A stretch of 64,000 nucleotides of DNA from Ochotona curzoniae (Eukaryota; Chordata; Mammalia; Lagomorpha; Ochotonidae), in NCBI RefSeq assembly GCF_017591425.1, contig NW_024467106.1, positions 25,100,501 to 25,164,500 of the forward strand, read 5' to 3'. A program made the translations under genes and the position numbers. Shown here piece after piece: positions 46,604-57,149 of the stretch (its first letter is position 1; every line of letters begins with the position of its first letter). The notes below the pieces were generated by a model. That model was not told where the DNA came from. It did not search any database and worked only from the letters and a program-made list of their open reading frames with translations.

Positions 46604-47235
46604 AGGTTAGGACCACAGACTCAAGTCTAATCATTACTTAAGTATGAAATATCTGCTTTTAAACATCTCATGCTTCACCTCTGATCCTTGTAGCATCCCT
46701 CTTTCTCTTTTAAATTCTTGCCAATTTGATCATTATTTCATAAATGGGTCCTTTCATTCTCAATTTCTGTGCGTAACATGCAATAATATCATTTATGACA
46801 TATGAAGCATGTTTTAAAGTTCATGTAAATATGTAATGTGAACAACTATGCATGGTTTAAAATTTAGGTATTGATATAATCACAATAATATGTTTTAATG
46901 ATAATTTTTCATGACCTTCAGAGATACTGTCACTCACATATTACTCATTTATATTGTCTTATTCAGAATGCCATTCTAATTTGTGTGTAAGGATTTTGGA
47001 TTGATATCAATCACTATATATTTACAAAGCATAATTTCTTAAGATTAACATAATCTCCTCCTTACCAGGAGTCATTGATGTACAGATAGCAAATTAGATA
47101 TGGATATAAATGATACAAATAAAGATAGATGATAAATCCCCACCTGACAGTAATTTGTTTATATATCCCAATATGCATGTAAATACGTTTATATTGTGAA
47201 TGTTATTGTTACAAAAGTCTTGTCTAATGTCATGC
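46604..47235. other. Unique AT-rich sequence, nothing recognised
   Basis: No repeat or frame was recognised. Confidence 0.55.
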
Positions 47236-47570
47236 ATGGTAGCCTGGTGGTTGGACTCCTCACCTTGCACATGCCAGACTCCCATATGGGCACTGGTTCA
47301 AGTCCCAGCGGCCCCTCTTCCAATCCAGCTCCCTGCTAGTGGCCTGGGAAGGCAGTAAGGTCGCCCAGGGCCCTGGGACCTGCACGCATTTGGCAGACCC
47401 AGAGGAGGTGCCTGACTCCTGGCTTTGGATCAGCTGTGTTCCATATTGTCATGGCTGCTTGTGGAGTGAATCAGCAGACACAGGATCTTCCCCTCTGTCT
47501 CTCCTCCTTTCTGTATCTGACTTTCTAAAAAATATATAAATAAATAAATCTTAAAAAAAAAAAAACCTTT
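47236..47570 (+). mobile_element. CSINE, full length, first of a tandem pair
   Basis: Runs from 'atgcatggtagcctggtggttggactcctc' to an A tail containing (AAAT) units and a 13-A run. The tail carries the next copy's start. Confidence 0.9.
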
Positions 47571-47575
47571 TTTTT

Positions 47576-47907
47576 GGGCCCAGCGGCATGGCCTAGCAGC
47601 TAAAGTCCTCACCTTGAACACTCTGGGATCCCATATGGGCGCCGGTTCTAATCCCAGCAGCTCCACTTCCCATCCAGCTTCCTGCTTGTGGCCTGGGAAA
47701 GCAGTCAAGGACGGCCCAAAGCTTTGGGACCCTGTACCAGTGTGGGAGACCTGGAAGAAGTTCCTGGTTCCTGGCTTTGGATCGGCATAGCATCGGCCGT
47801 TGCGCTCACTTGGGGAGTGAATCATCGGATGGAAGATCTTCCTCTCTGTCTCTCCTCCTCTCTGTATATCTGACTTTCCAATAAAATAAATAAATCTAAA
47901 AAAAAAA
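47576..47907 (+). mobile_element. CSINE, best-preserved copy, inserted at the tail of the previous one
   Basis: CSINE (lagomorph C repeat) is a ~330-bp tRNA-derived SINE, mobilised by L1 proteins, that copies a Pol III transcript. Here the 5' start 'gggcccagcggcatggcctagcagctaaagtcc' carries a good A-box region (near 47,588-47,600). The box-B region ggttctaatcc is at 47,644-47,654. The remainder ends in 'ccaataaaataaataaatctaaaaaaaaa'. No gene is encoded; the 131-codon minus frame at 47,430-47,825 is read-through of both copies. The insertion lies within the A-rich tail of the preceding copy, a common site for L1-type target cleavage. Confidence 0.96.
47644..47654 (+). promoter_or_regulatory. 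Pol III B box of the CSINE
   Basis: ggttctaatcc fits the tRNA B-box consensus (GGTTCRANTCC) with one deviation. Whether it is used is unknown. Confidence 0.6.
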
Positions 47908-47920
47908 TTTTTTTAAATCT

Positions 47921-47930
47921 CCCCCCCCCC
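47921..47930. repeat. C10 homopolymer
   Basis: Ten Cs directly after the SINE tail and 'ttttttaaatct'. Such runs are often unstable. Confidence 0.9.
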
Positions 47931-48084
47931 ATTTTTCTTATTCACAGTTCAGAATGAAATCCTGTAGATCAGAACTCCAGACACAACTTCATAGTCAAGA
48001 ATGGACTAATCCAGTGTCAACTTTTACTTAATGTAAGGGACAAATGAAAATAACTTACTTTTCATCAGAAACAACTGTACTTCA

Positions 48085-48240
48085 TGAAGTTGTAAAAGTC
48101 CAAGTTATTAGTATCCCAATTTTACATGTAAGTAAATGGGAACTCAAGAGTGGAAAATTGCCTTTCCCAAAATATCATTAGTATTAAAGAAGGAAGCATC
48201 ATAATACAACTAACCTGTGTTATATACCGCACTTAACCAC
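48085..48240 (+). mobile_element. MIR element relic
   Basis: 'agttattagtatcccaattttacatgtaagtaaatgggaactcaagagtggaaaattgcctttccc' corresponds to MIR 'ttatccccattttacagatgaggaaactgaggc..agaggttaagtaacttgccc'. The later 'aggaagcatcataatacaactaacc' fits the 3' side weakly. Confidence 0.7.
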
Positions 48241-48244
48241 CTTG

Positions 48245-49300
48245 CTATACCCCATCTTAGAACAGAATGCAAACAAGTCCCCAACAACCATAGAATGAGA
48301 ATATTGCAGAAAATAAAATAAAATAAAAAACACTTAATGGCAATGGGCGGGGGGTGTTCACAAGTGACTTTAAAGGAGTTCTAGCTGAAAACACAAGGCC
48401 ATTTCACAAATTCGCCATCTGAGGTCGTAAGTCCTCTCAGTTTGCTGCAACTAACTTTGTGATCTCTTACAACAAAGTAGGTCGGTCGAGAAACCTACTT
48501 TGCATAGACTGTATTTCATCTTGAAATACACAACAGTTGCAATAAGAGAGTCTAGATGTTTATTTAAAAATAACAAATATGATATAACTGTAAAAATGAG
48601 CGGTACTGGTCAAAAGACATTAATGCAATTGAAATGTTGGAAGGAAACAGGAATACACTATAACTAGAAGATGTAATTGGTAGAAAAATGATCATGTCTT
48701 TTTAGGTGGCATTTACTCAATTGTGCTACTAATTGGAATATTTGTTTTGTTTCCTTCTGTTTTTAAAAATATAGCCACTGAGAACTTAATGATGCGGAGA
48801 CCCAGAGTTATTTATTCTTCAGTCTGTAGACCAAAAAAAAAAAAAAAACTGATGTTTAACTTCTAGTTATTTTGTGTACTCTTTTCAAAGCAATCCTTGA
48901 AACTAACGGACACCCAAGCATTAGTGAAGTTTCAATTCTTCTGTGTTCTATGCTCCCCGAACACCTTGTGCAAACACGAATATTCTTCCTGTAGTTCTTA
49001 GAATACTACAGAATTATTTATTTTACCTCTTTCCCCAGATAAAGAGTGATTCTTCTAGGCTTTTATTTTATTAACCTTTGACTGAGATTAGGTAGGGCAA
49101 ATACTTACCTTTCTCTGGATTTTGATTCACACAGTCATGGCTTGAATATTTGTTCACAGATTAACTTCCCTGTATCCTAGTCAATTCTAAATGAATATAA
49201 CAATTTTCCCTTTATAACTGTGGAGAAAGTAAAACACAAGATGTTGAGACATAAGCAAAACGTTTTTAATATGTAACTGATTAACAGATTAGGAAAACTT
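48245..49300. other. Unique sequence; 16-A run at 48,833-48,848
   Basis: Otherwise nothing was recognised. It includes a 10-bp hairpin (48,473-48,502, see findings). Confidence 0.55.
48473..48502. repeat. 10-bp perfect inverted repeat with 10-nt loop
   Basis: caaagtaggt (48,473-48,482) and acctactttg (48,493-48,502) are exact reverse complements around cggtcgagaa. Confidence 0.95.
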
Positions 49301-49649
49301 CCATTAGTCTTTTCTTTTTAAATATTTATTATTGTTGTTGTTTAATTGGAAATGCATTAACAGAGAGACAGAGAGAAAAATCTGTCCATTGGTTTACTCT
49401 CCAAGTGACCTTAATGGCCAAAACTGAACTGATCTGAAGCCAGAAGCCAGGAACTTTCTCCAGATCTCCCACGACGATGTAGGTTTCCAAGGCTTTGGGC
49501 AATTTTCTACTGCTTTCCCAGGACACAGGGAGCTGGATGGGGAAAGTGGAACATCAAGTTCACAAACGGGTGCCCATATGGGATTCCAGGCATGCAAGGC
49601 AAGGACTTAGCCTCCAGGCTATTGCACTGAGTCCCCATTACTCTTTTCT
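49301..49649 (-). mobile_element. CSINE, antisense, full length, with 15-bp target duplication
   Basis: ccattagtcttttct (49,301-49,315) and ccattactcttttct (49,635-49,649) differ at one base and frame the element. The tail is interrupted by (TTG)n: 'ttattattgttgttgtttaattgg'. Confidence 0.95.
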
Positions 49650-49704
49650 AAATGTCATAAAAACATATAACATGTACTCAAAAATATTTTGATAAGTGAA
49701 TAAT

Positions 49705-49925
49705 GTTAAACTATTAGCACTTACTGAATGCTATACACAAATCTAGGCACTTTATTTAGATTCATTTGTTATTGTTGTTATCCTTACAGAAGCCTGAAGG
49801 TTGTTGTATTCCAATTTTATGTAGTTAAAAGAGAGACCAACAGCAGTTATGCAATTTGTCGAAGGTTTACATTGTCAGTAGCACCATAAGAAATAGTTAT
49901 TTTTAAGCTGCATTCATTTAGTTGT
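49705..49925 (+). mobile_element. MIR element
   Basis: In order: 'tattagcacttactgaatgctatacacaaatctaggcacttta', 'gttgttatccttacagaagcctgaaggttg', 'ccaattttatgtagttaaaagagagacc' and 'gcagttatgcaatttgtcgaagg' (MIR core and flanks). Confidence 0.85.
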
Positions 49926-49929
49926 AAAT

Positions 49930-50484
49930 GTTTGTTATATAGATGATGGGTTTGCGTCAGATGGAAGGAATGGCAGGGGAAAAGGGTTAGGGAAGAGACC
50001 TCCCGCCTATGAGCACAGAGGAGGGGTTAGGGAGGTGGCGATGTACTGCTCCATGCTCTCAGATGACCTGAGTGCCAGGGGACGGAGGTGGTCTCTTGTT
50101 AGGTACCCTAAAAGAGAGAAGACTGTCCTGAGGGTGTTACTGGAGTAGTTTAAATTGTCCTGAGATGGTGTTGGCTTCATTGTGCACTTCCAATACGTGC
50201 CAGCTGTCTGTTTCGGTATGTTCATAGCCTTAGATGCTTGGTGGAGAATTTGGTCTATTGTACCGTTCAACCTGCTCTTTCCACCTTTTTGTTAGGCACT
50301 TATATTCCTATGTTGAATCAGAGAAGCTGTTTGTCCAGTCTTTCATGTGCATGCCAGGATGTTGTTTCTCCTTACATGGAACATGCTATGATGCTGGATC
50401 AGATGTCCGTGTGGTGTTCCCTGAGGTTAGGGATCAGGCGGAGTGGGCCCATCAGACTGTCTCTGAAGATCCCGTAGTGAGCTA
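49930..50484 (-). mobile_element. GC-mixed retroelement-like block, class uncertain
   Basis: It has a sharp left boundary at about 49,930 against AT-rich MIR sequence. An 87-codon minus frame (50,007-50,270) has no recognised motif. The block abuts the tandem units at 50,485-50,735, and together they look like parts of a lineage-specific retroelement (L1 UTR is my leading guess). Strand is a guess. Confidence 0.35.
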
Positions 50485-50735
50485 GTCCCCAGGTGCAGTT
50501 CTTGTTTCCACCAGCAGGATCTGCAGTTCATCGCAGCTTGGCTCACGCCCAGACCTAATGCAAGATTTTGCATGCACTGGCAGGTGCTGCAGCCTAGTCA
50601 GGCTGATTCCCAAGAACCTCAACCAGACCCATATCCAGACCTGACCCACATGTGCCAGTGGCTGCAGCGGCACTTAATTGTACTGTCAGGTGCAGGAGCC
50701 TAGTTGGGAAATCCCCAAGGACCCCAACCAGTTCG
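50485..50735. repeat. Two tandem ~106-bp GC-rich units
   Basis: The words starting caggtgctgcagcctagtc at 50,581 and caggtgcaggagcctagtt at 50,687 share most of the next 45 bp, ending 'aaccag' at 50,626 and 50,731, a 106-bp period. The left end is loosely related. Confidence 0.75.
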
Positions 50736-51384
50736 ACTATTGCATTTGCAGTAGGAAGAATGAATAAACCATCCTCTATTTTTTTTACACAGTTCTAAAA
50801 ATAAAAACATTTTCTGTAAAAAAAAAATTAAAACAACCAAATTTATTGATATTATACAATGAAGAAACTGCCTATTTTCTTCTGTCAAATGTTCTTTTGC
50901 CAAGGTCTCAGCCTGATTCACAGTAAATACAATGAACTATTGAAGGAATGAATGTTCATAATTTATACAAGCAGCTAATTCATTTTTAATAGCTTTGAGT
51001 GATCTTTATCATAACAATAACAGCAGAGACAAAATCAAATAATCTGTCAAAGGCACGTAATTAAGTATTGTAAACAGACTGCCAATGACAGTCAGCGACA
51101 GATTACAATAAACATATCTTACCTGGATAATTATTTCTCTCATTTCCAAGCCTGCCATTTGCAACTAGGTACTAAAAATGTACCTGTATTCTCAAATCTC
51201 CATGCCAAATTCTCAGTATCACTAGCTTTTTTGAGGAGGCAAACAAGGCAGAAATGTTTATCAGAATTTAATACCTGTGACTTTTCACTAATAGACAACA
51301 TAAATTACTATTTACCAACAACAGCAAAACTCAAAATTTCCCTGACATACACAAAGCATATTCAAAAAGCTCACGCAATGGGAG
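50736..51384. other. Unique sequence; candidate conserved non-coding element 50,930-51,130
   Basis: The part at 50,930-51,130 is rich in TAATTA and ATTTGC-like motifs and is well structured compared with neighbours. Its left side has an A run (50,820-50,828). The claim is inference. Confidence 0.45.
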
Positions 51385-51590
51385 TCTGTACTTCTGTGTA
51401 GCAGGTAAAACCCAAAGCTGTGGGCGATGGTCCAAGTGCTTGGACCTGTGACACTTAGGTGGGAGACCTGAAGGGGCTACTGACTCTGGCTTGGAACCAT
51501 TTGGGGAGTAACACAGTACATAAAAGATTTTTCTCCATCATCTTCTGTGCCACCCAGCCATCCAAATAAATATATCTTTTTTTTAAAAAA
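51385..51590 (+). mobile_element. CSINE, truncated 5' end
   Basis: 'ggtgggagacctgaaggggctac' and 'ccatttggggagtaacacag' are clear. The 5' third is worn and the tail is 'aaataaatatatcttttttttaaaaa'. Confidence 0.75.
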
Positions 51591-53182
51591 TTCCAAATCT
51601 ATATTAAAAAATGCAAACATGCAGCAAATACGTAATTTTTAATTTCATTGTTTCCACAACCTTTCTGAAATATCCTTGTCTTTATTTTCCCATGGTGGCA
51701 TCTGGCTTGTAGACTTTTCTACTATTTTTACCAAAAAAAAAAAGAGTGATGAGTTCCATTCTTTCTTTTTCTGAGAGTTTAATTAAGATTATTAATGCAA
51801 TGTATGTCTGAGCACACATTGAAACTCTGCGAGCCTTAGGCACTGGCCAGTCACAGATTTGTAGCATGAAGGCAGTCAGTATTCAGTGCAGGGGGATGCT
51901 GACTGCCATAAAACAGACACAACCAGAAAACAGTGTTTAGCTTGTTCTGCTTAGACATAAGGAACACATCTGGCACTGGTTGCACTGCTGTGTCCAGAAT
52001 CGGGGCTGAATGCTGATCTGCTTATGTTTTTATTCAAAAAACTTAAAATGATATCAATACTTCTTTATTTTAGACTCCAGAAACTGCATTTACCTTAAAT
52101 TTGGGCAAGCAGCTCCATCTGTACTGCAAATAAACATTCGTTGTCCAATCTCCACAAACTAAAATTTGTGAAAATAATGTTCTTCCCACTTACTTATTGA
52201 TGGTTTCTTTCTTTCATAGACTTAGCAAAGAAAGGTTTTATCTGCTCTTTCTTTGACCCTATAATTTACTTCCCCAAAGTACAAATAGTGGAGTTCTCAT
52301 AGGTTACTTCTGACTTGGGATACAATCCTCTGAGCAATGCTGACTGACTAAGCATTCTCCAACAGTGACAGATAGGAAAACCAAGCCACCTTTCAAAGCG
52401 GCTTGCATTTATTCTTACTATCAAATAAGCAGGCATGTTAGCATTAAGGATACACACAATACAGAAAATGAACACTGACCCGAACTACATGTTTTTTCTT
52501 GTGGAGGCAATCCAGGAGCCTGATGTTCACTGCAGCCCTTGTCAGGTTGGCAACATAACAAGTTAAACATGCTTGGAAATGTGGGCTTGCAACCTTTTAT
52601 ACCATAAGAGATGCTGTATCAACCCTCTGACGGGGCTAGCACTATAGAAAGCAGCTTATTTGCAGCATAATAAATATTTCCATAATCTATTTCAATATCA
52701 TTGGACCTAGAGCAAATCTAAAATTAGCCAACATGCTGCCAGTGGGTTGATGGTTCAAAACTGGCGTAAGCCATTCTAGAATCAAGACACTTTGTCTGTT
52801 TTCCACAAGTTAATTTTTGAAAGGCAGATGTAAATTCAACTCTTCATCAATCAAGGGACACCTCTGATCCTTTGCATCAGTGTATTTGTGATAAATTAAT
52901 TAGCTGTCAAAGCATTGGTTTTCCTCTACTGCAGGAAAGCCATAAAGCTCATTGTGCTTCCAGGAGGGACCTACATCATCAGTAGCATAAGTGATGCATT
53001 GTGTAAACTCCAAATGGCTCATTTATGTTAGGTTTTGCATTCCTGTCTCAGAGAAAGTAAATAGTATTATCCCTTACCTCCATGAAGCTGAAAAAGGAAT
53101 TTAACACATATATTCAAATTTGCAAACATTGTCATTCACCTTTCCAATACTGTTTCTTTCTGCCCTCCCAACCTTTTCAAAT
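51591..53182. other. 1.6 kb of unique sequence; candidate conserved non-coding block 52,600-53,050
   Basis: No gene was recognised. 52,600-53,050 shows a TAATTAG-type homeodomain core (ttaattagc at 52,895) and ATGCATTG words, and it lacks any repeat. I flag it for alignment only. Confidence 0.45.
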
Positions 53183-53430
53183 ATTTATTTATTATTTGCA
53201 ACTATGAGAGAGTGAGAGAAAATTTCATCTGCTAATTTATTCTTCAAGTTCCCATTTTCAGAACCAAGGTATACCAAAGCCAGAGGCCAACAACTTCCTT
53301 AGGTCTTCCAGTGAGTGGTAGAGACAGAGTAACTACACTGTCACCTGCTGCCTCCCGGAACACAATTGCAGGAAGGTGGATTTGAACTGGAGTAGCCAGT
53401 GTGCGAACATATGCTCTGATTTGTCATACA
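53183..53430 (-). mobile_element. CSINE, older subfamily, antisense
   Basis: 'tatttatttattatttgcaactatg', 'gaaccaaggtataccaaagccagaggccaac', 'ggtggatttgaactggagtagccagtgtg'. The usual 5' terminus is absent. Confidence 0.72.
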
Positions 53431-53699
53431 AAATCTCAAGTGGGGGATTAATGCCATGTGCCATTGGACCTGATCTCTTTAAAAAATTAGACTGTATCTC
53501 CTTATAAAGAAAGTCCATGATTATAGAAACAAGCAAAAAATACATTGAGCTTCTAGTGATAGATTTGTTTCAAGTGATTTGTCAGTATAGGTATGTTGTT
53601 ACTCATTTAGTCCATAATTTATATCAGTGTTCATGATAGAAGGTATATAGACTGATAGACTGTATAAAATGCATGATTTAATATTCCCACAGTTATCAT
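53431..53699. other. Unique AT-rich sequence
   Basis: Nothing was recognised. Confidence 0.5.
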
Positions 53700-54105
53700 T
53701 TTAAGAAATATCAGTTTAATTGTAATGAAAAATCCTATGCTCCACTTTTTATCTTCTGCCCAGATCTATGGCAACAACTTATCGTTTTACTATCATAATG
53801 ATTTTACCTTTTCCAGAGTATTATATAGTTGAAAACGTACAATATGAAGCCTCTCCAATCTGATTTCTTTCATGTAATTATACACACTTGAAGTGCCTCC
53901 ATGTCATTATTTTCATTATTGATTTGCAGTTACAGTTAACTGTCTGAATGTACCACATTTTCTTTATTCATTGAACAGTTGGAAAAACATCATGATTGCT
54001 CCGAATTTGGGAAAATCATGAATGAAACAATACAAATTTCTGTTCAACAGTTTATGTTAACATCAGTTTTCAGTTCATTTGGATAAGCACTAATAAAAAT
54101 CTCCT
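53700..54105 (-). mobile_element. LINE-1 3' fragment (L1M type), antisense
   Basis: In order: 'ttccagagtattatatagttgaaaacgtacaatatgaagcctctccaatctg', 'gaagtgcctccatgtcattattttc', 'gtctgaatgtaccacattttctttattcattg', 'attgctccgaatttgggaaaatcatgaatgaaac'. These match antisense L1M words: ttccagaatgtcatatagttgga, ggttcctccatgtctt, gtctggatgtaccacagtttatttatccattc, ttgcttccaagttttggcaattatgaataaa. Confidence 0.85.
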
Positions 54106-54559
54106 CTATCCCACCTAAATTTTCCTACTGGAAATATTTCTTTATATTGGAAATAACAGAAAGTGAGTGTAATGACTGTTAATTCATTTACTAAGATATT
54201 TAAAATAGCATCCTTATTGTAACAAATATTGTTAATATGTGATAAAAAAGCTTAAATATAAACTATAGCTAAATACTTAAACTCAGAAATGTCATTTCAA
54301 ATTTTCTTGCCTATGATGTAATAATTGTATAGTAACATAGTTATTAATTTGATATGTGTGATTTTTTGAATTTTGCTTCTAGAGCTTTGTGAAAGTATTC
54401 TGACACAAAATTTGTAATTTCAAAGGTCAGTATGCATAGCATGCTATGCAAATTAACAGAAATTTTTGAATTATGGGTCTTATATTTAACTTTTAAATAA
54501 ATATCCATAGAAGCAACTTCCATGTCTATGTTGAATTATTCTCCTTTACTCTTAAAGAG
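54106..54559. other. AT-rich sequence, nothing recognised
   Basis: No frame or repeat was recognised. Confidence 0.5.
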
Positions 54560-54930
54560 TTTTTTAAAAAATTTATTTTGTTATACAAATAGCATTAAAT
54601 CTAACAATGGTACACAACATGATGTTGTGATATATGAGCATATTGTGCAATGCCTAAATCAAGTTATTTAAAATACGCTACTTTCCATGTTTTTATTTAT
54701 TTTTAGTGATAATGCTTACAATTTTTTCTTAGCAGTTTTCAAAATTACAATATATAACTTATTAACTGTAGTCATCAGGATGTACAAATCATCATAATTA
54801 TTTAAAAATATTTGCATACATTAAGTTTCCCATATGGCTTTCTAAAAATGCAATTTCACAATTACAATAGCAGTAGTAGTTTAAGATTCTTTATTGAAAA
54901 TTCTCAGAACATGTATCGCTAAATTTTTAA
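54560..54930 (-). mobile_element. LINE-1 3'UTR relic (L1MA-like), antisense
   Basis: 'acaatggtacacaacatgatgttgtgatatatgagcatattgtgcaatgc', 'gataatgcttacaattttttcttagcagttttcaaaattacaatatata', 'ttattaactgtagtcatcaggatgtacaaatc' follow the antisense order of an L1MA 3'UTR. The same family is at 41,081-41,330. Confidence 0.7.
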
Positions 54931-54966
54931 GTACTCATTGATTTGATAAAAAACGATTACTGTGTC

Positions 54967-54990
54967 TTTTTTTTTTTTTTTTTTTTTTTT
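54967..54990. repeat. Poly(T), 24 T
   Basis: A pure run directly before the 5' end of a sense CSINE. The CSINE's own tail is at its other end, so this T run belongs to something else or is a separate slippage product. Confidence 0.95.
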
Positions 54991-55315
54991 GTAAATCTGC
55001 TGGGGTAACTTCTGGGCAAGGGTGTTAGAAAGCCTCTGGGAACCCTGAATCACAAATTAGGAGGCCTGAGTTGGAGTCACAGCTCTGCTTACAATCCAGT
55101 TTCCAGCTAGCTCACACAGGGAGGCAGCAGCTGATGGCCCTAGTGCCTGGACCTCTGCCACGCACATGAAGATCTAAATGGTGCCCCAGGCAGGCTCCTC
55201 CCTAGGGTTGGTTTGGCCCAGTCCTGGCTGTCGCGAGCATTAGGGGAACAGACTAGCAAATTGGATAGACTCTCTGTTTCTTTGATTATCTCCTTCACTG
55301 TCTCATTATCTTACA
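54991..55315 (+). mobile_element. CSINE, older long subfamily, diverged
   Basis: 'ctcacacagggaggcagcagctgatggccctagtgcc', 'ggtttggcccagtcctggctgtcgcgagcattaggggaacagac' and the C/T-rich end at 55,275-55,310. A 69-codon + frame begins inside it. Confidence 0.72.
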
Positions 55316-56105
55316 AACACGATGAAAATCAAAACTCAAAAATTATAGTGGGAACTCGTAAAATTAATTCCTCATTAGACGTGATTGGGGTGAGGGAGTA
55401 TTTTATCCCTTTTATTTTTTAGCAATATACTTACATTTATAAGCAAAGATCAAAATAATGCTATGTAACCAATTTTCCTTCTTTTAAGCTATAGGGAATT
55501 GTAGCAAGTAAGCTGGAAAACCACATCTAACAATATAAATTACACTTAATTTTCCAAAATAAATCTTTTATTCATCTATCTGAAGCAGATGCCTCCTCAG
55601 CTTTATTTCTGTTGCAAATTCCTTTTGTCAGCAGCTGTTTCTGTTTGCTGCCAAGCTTATAATGCAAAGCAGCTTATCTTCGTGCAGAAATAGACATAGT
55701 CAGTTTACCACAACTTATAGAGCGTAGCCACTATCTAAGGCCCATCCCCACCCCAGAGGAATAAGCACAAACAGGTACAATTTTAAACTAACAGAAAAAA
55801 ACAAACAAAAAAAATCACAGGAAGTGTTCCAGCACTTTTTTTTTTACAGCACCACACAAAGCTCAAAATCAAATACAGCTATAAACATATGATTTTTGAA
55901 ATCTGTAATTGTTCTTACATATAATTTGGGTCTATTTTACTTTCTCATCAAAACGAATACTTTTAAATTCCGTATTTCAATGGACCTACCTGTTTTTCTG
56001 AATTATTTCAAGAAATATTATGTCAAGTCTACTGATTGATTGCATTAATTCTTCTGCTGCAAATTTGCTTAATAGACAATTTGTATGAGAGAAGAGCACT
56101 AAAAT
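55316..56105. other. Unique sequence; candidate conserved element 55,560-55,720
   Basis: The block at 55,560-55,720 has 'cagcagctgtttctgtttgctgcc', E-box-like and octamer-like words, and no repeat. Claim by inference only. Confidence 0.45.
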
Positions 56106-56268
56106 AACAAGCCATGCACCATACTGCACTCAACTTGCATGGTCTCCTAGACTGTGAGCTCTTTGAGGGCAAAGACCATAGCTTTTTAATTATCTATACC
56201 CACCATTTAGCACACTGCATTGCACAGCATGCACCCCATGAAAAATTACTGAATCACTGAAAGAATGA
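56106..56268 (+). mobile_element. LINE-2 3' end
   Basis: In order: 'tcctagactgtgagctctttgagggcaaagacc', 'ccaccatttagcacactgcattgcacagcatgcacccc', 'attactgaatcactgaaagaatga'. These correspond to the L2 3' terminus 'gactgtaagctccttgagggcagg ... cccagcacttagcacagtgcctggcacatag ... tgaatgaatga'. Confidence 0.85.
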
Positions 56269-56431
56269 TGACTCGAGGGAGAGATCCATTGTGCAACATA
56301 TTTCCCTGAAATTTCTCCTCTTATAGATTAGGAACTGTGCTTTTGTGATATCTATATTAGGATCTGTGAATTTTAAAAACATGTTCAGACTTTGGATCAC
56401 ATAACAGTTGTATTCCAATTGCTATGCCCCT

Positions 56432-56728
56432 TAAAAATTTTTTTTATTAGAAAATTAGATCTACAGAGAGGAGGAGAGATGAGAGGAAGATCTTCAGTAC
56501 ATTTACTCACTCCCCAAATGCTTCAATGGCCAGAGATCTGAAGCCAGGAGCCTGGAGCTTCTTCCAGGTCTTCCACACTGGTGCAGGTGCAGGTCCCAAG
56601 GCTTTGGGCCGTGCTCGACTGCTTTCCCAGGCTACAAGCAGGGATCTGGATGGGAAGCAGGGCTGCAGGGTTTAGAACAGGATCCCTATGGCAAGGACTT
56701 TAGCTACTAGGCTATTGCACAGGTCCCC
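56432..56728 (-). mobile_element. CSINE, antisense, with internal loss
   Basis: 'tagatctacagagaggaggagagatgagagg' to 'gctattgcacaggtcccc'. The block between 'ttagaacaggatccc' and 'tatggcaaggac' lost the usual 'atatgggatccc' repeat words. Confidence 0.92.
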
Positions 56729-57145
56729 TGCCCTATTTTTTGTTGTTGTTTTTGTTTTGTTTTTGTTTTTGAAGAGTATGATGCTGGGACACTTTCTATG
56801 TGATCAAAAATTATTTTAGTACCTAAATTATGTTTATGTCAGTTTAGAACAATCAATACGTTATGCATATGAGAGAAAGCTAGCCTCACTGTGTACCAAT
56901 ATCAGTGATCAATGTACCGGTGTCAATTAATTTAAAGTTTTAACAGCTAACAAGGAAAATTTCCATAAGACGTTTAAATAGTCATTATTTTGCTATAAAT
57001 TCCTTATATCGCTAAAAATCCCAAAACAAGTTCTATGGAACTAGAAAAGAAATTCACCATCAAAAGTAAAAAATGTACAACAGTAAAGTGAATTTGAAAC
57101 CGACGAAATGTGTCTACATGCCTATTAAAACAGAAAAAAACTTTG
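56729..57145. other. Unique AT-rich sequence
   Basis: Nothing was recognised apart from a (GTTTT)n at 56,745-56,770. Confidence 0.55.
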
Positions 57146-57149
57146 ATAC

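Noticed and set aside
47576..47660. tRNA gene
   Set aside because: The A/B-box similarity comes from the tRNA-derived head of CSINE; there is no cloverleaf with an anticodon arm that I can pair.
47430..47825. 131-codon minus frame
   Set aside because: It is the antisense reading of two tandem CSINEs.
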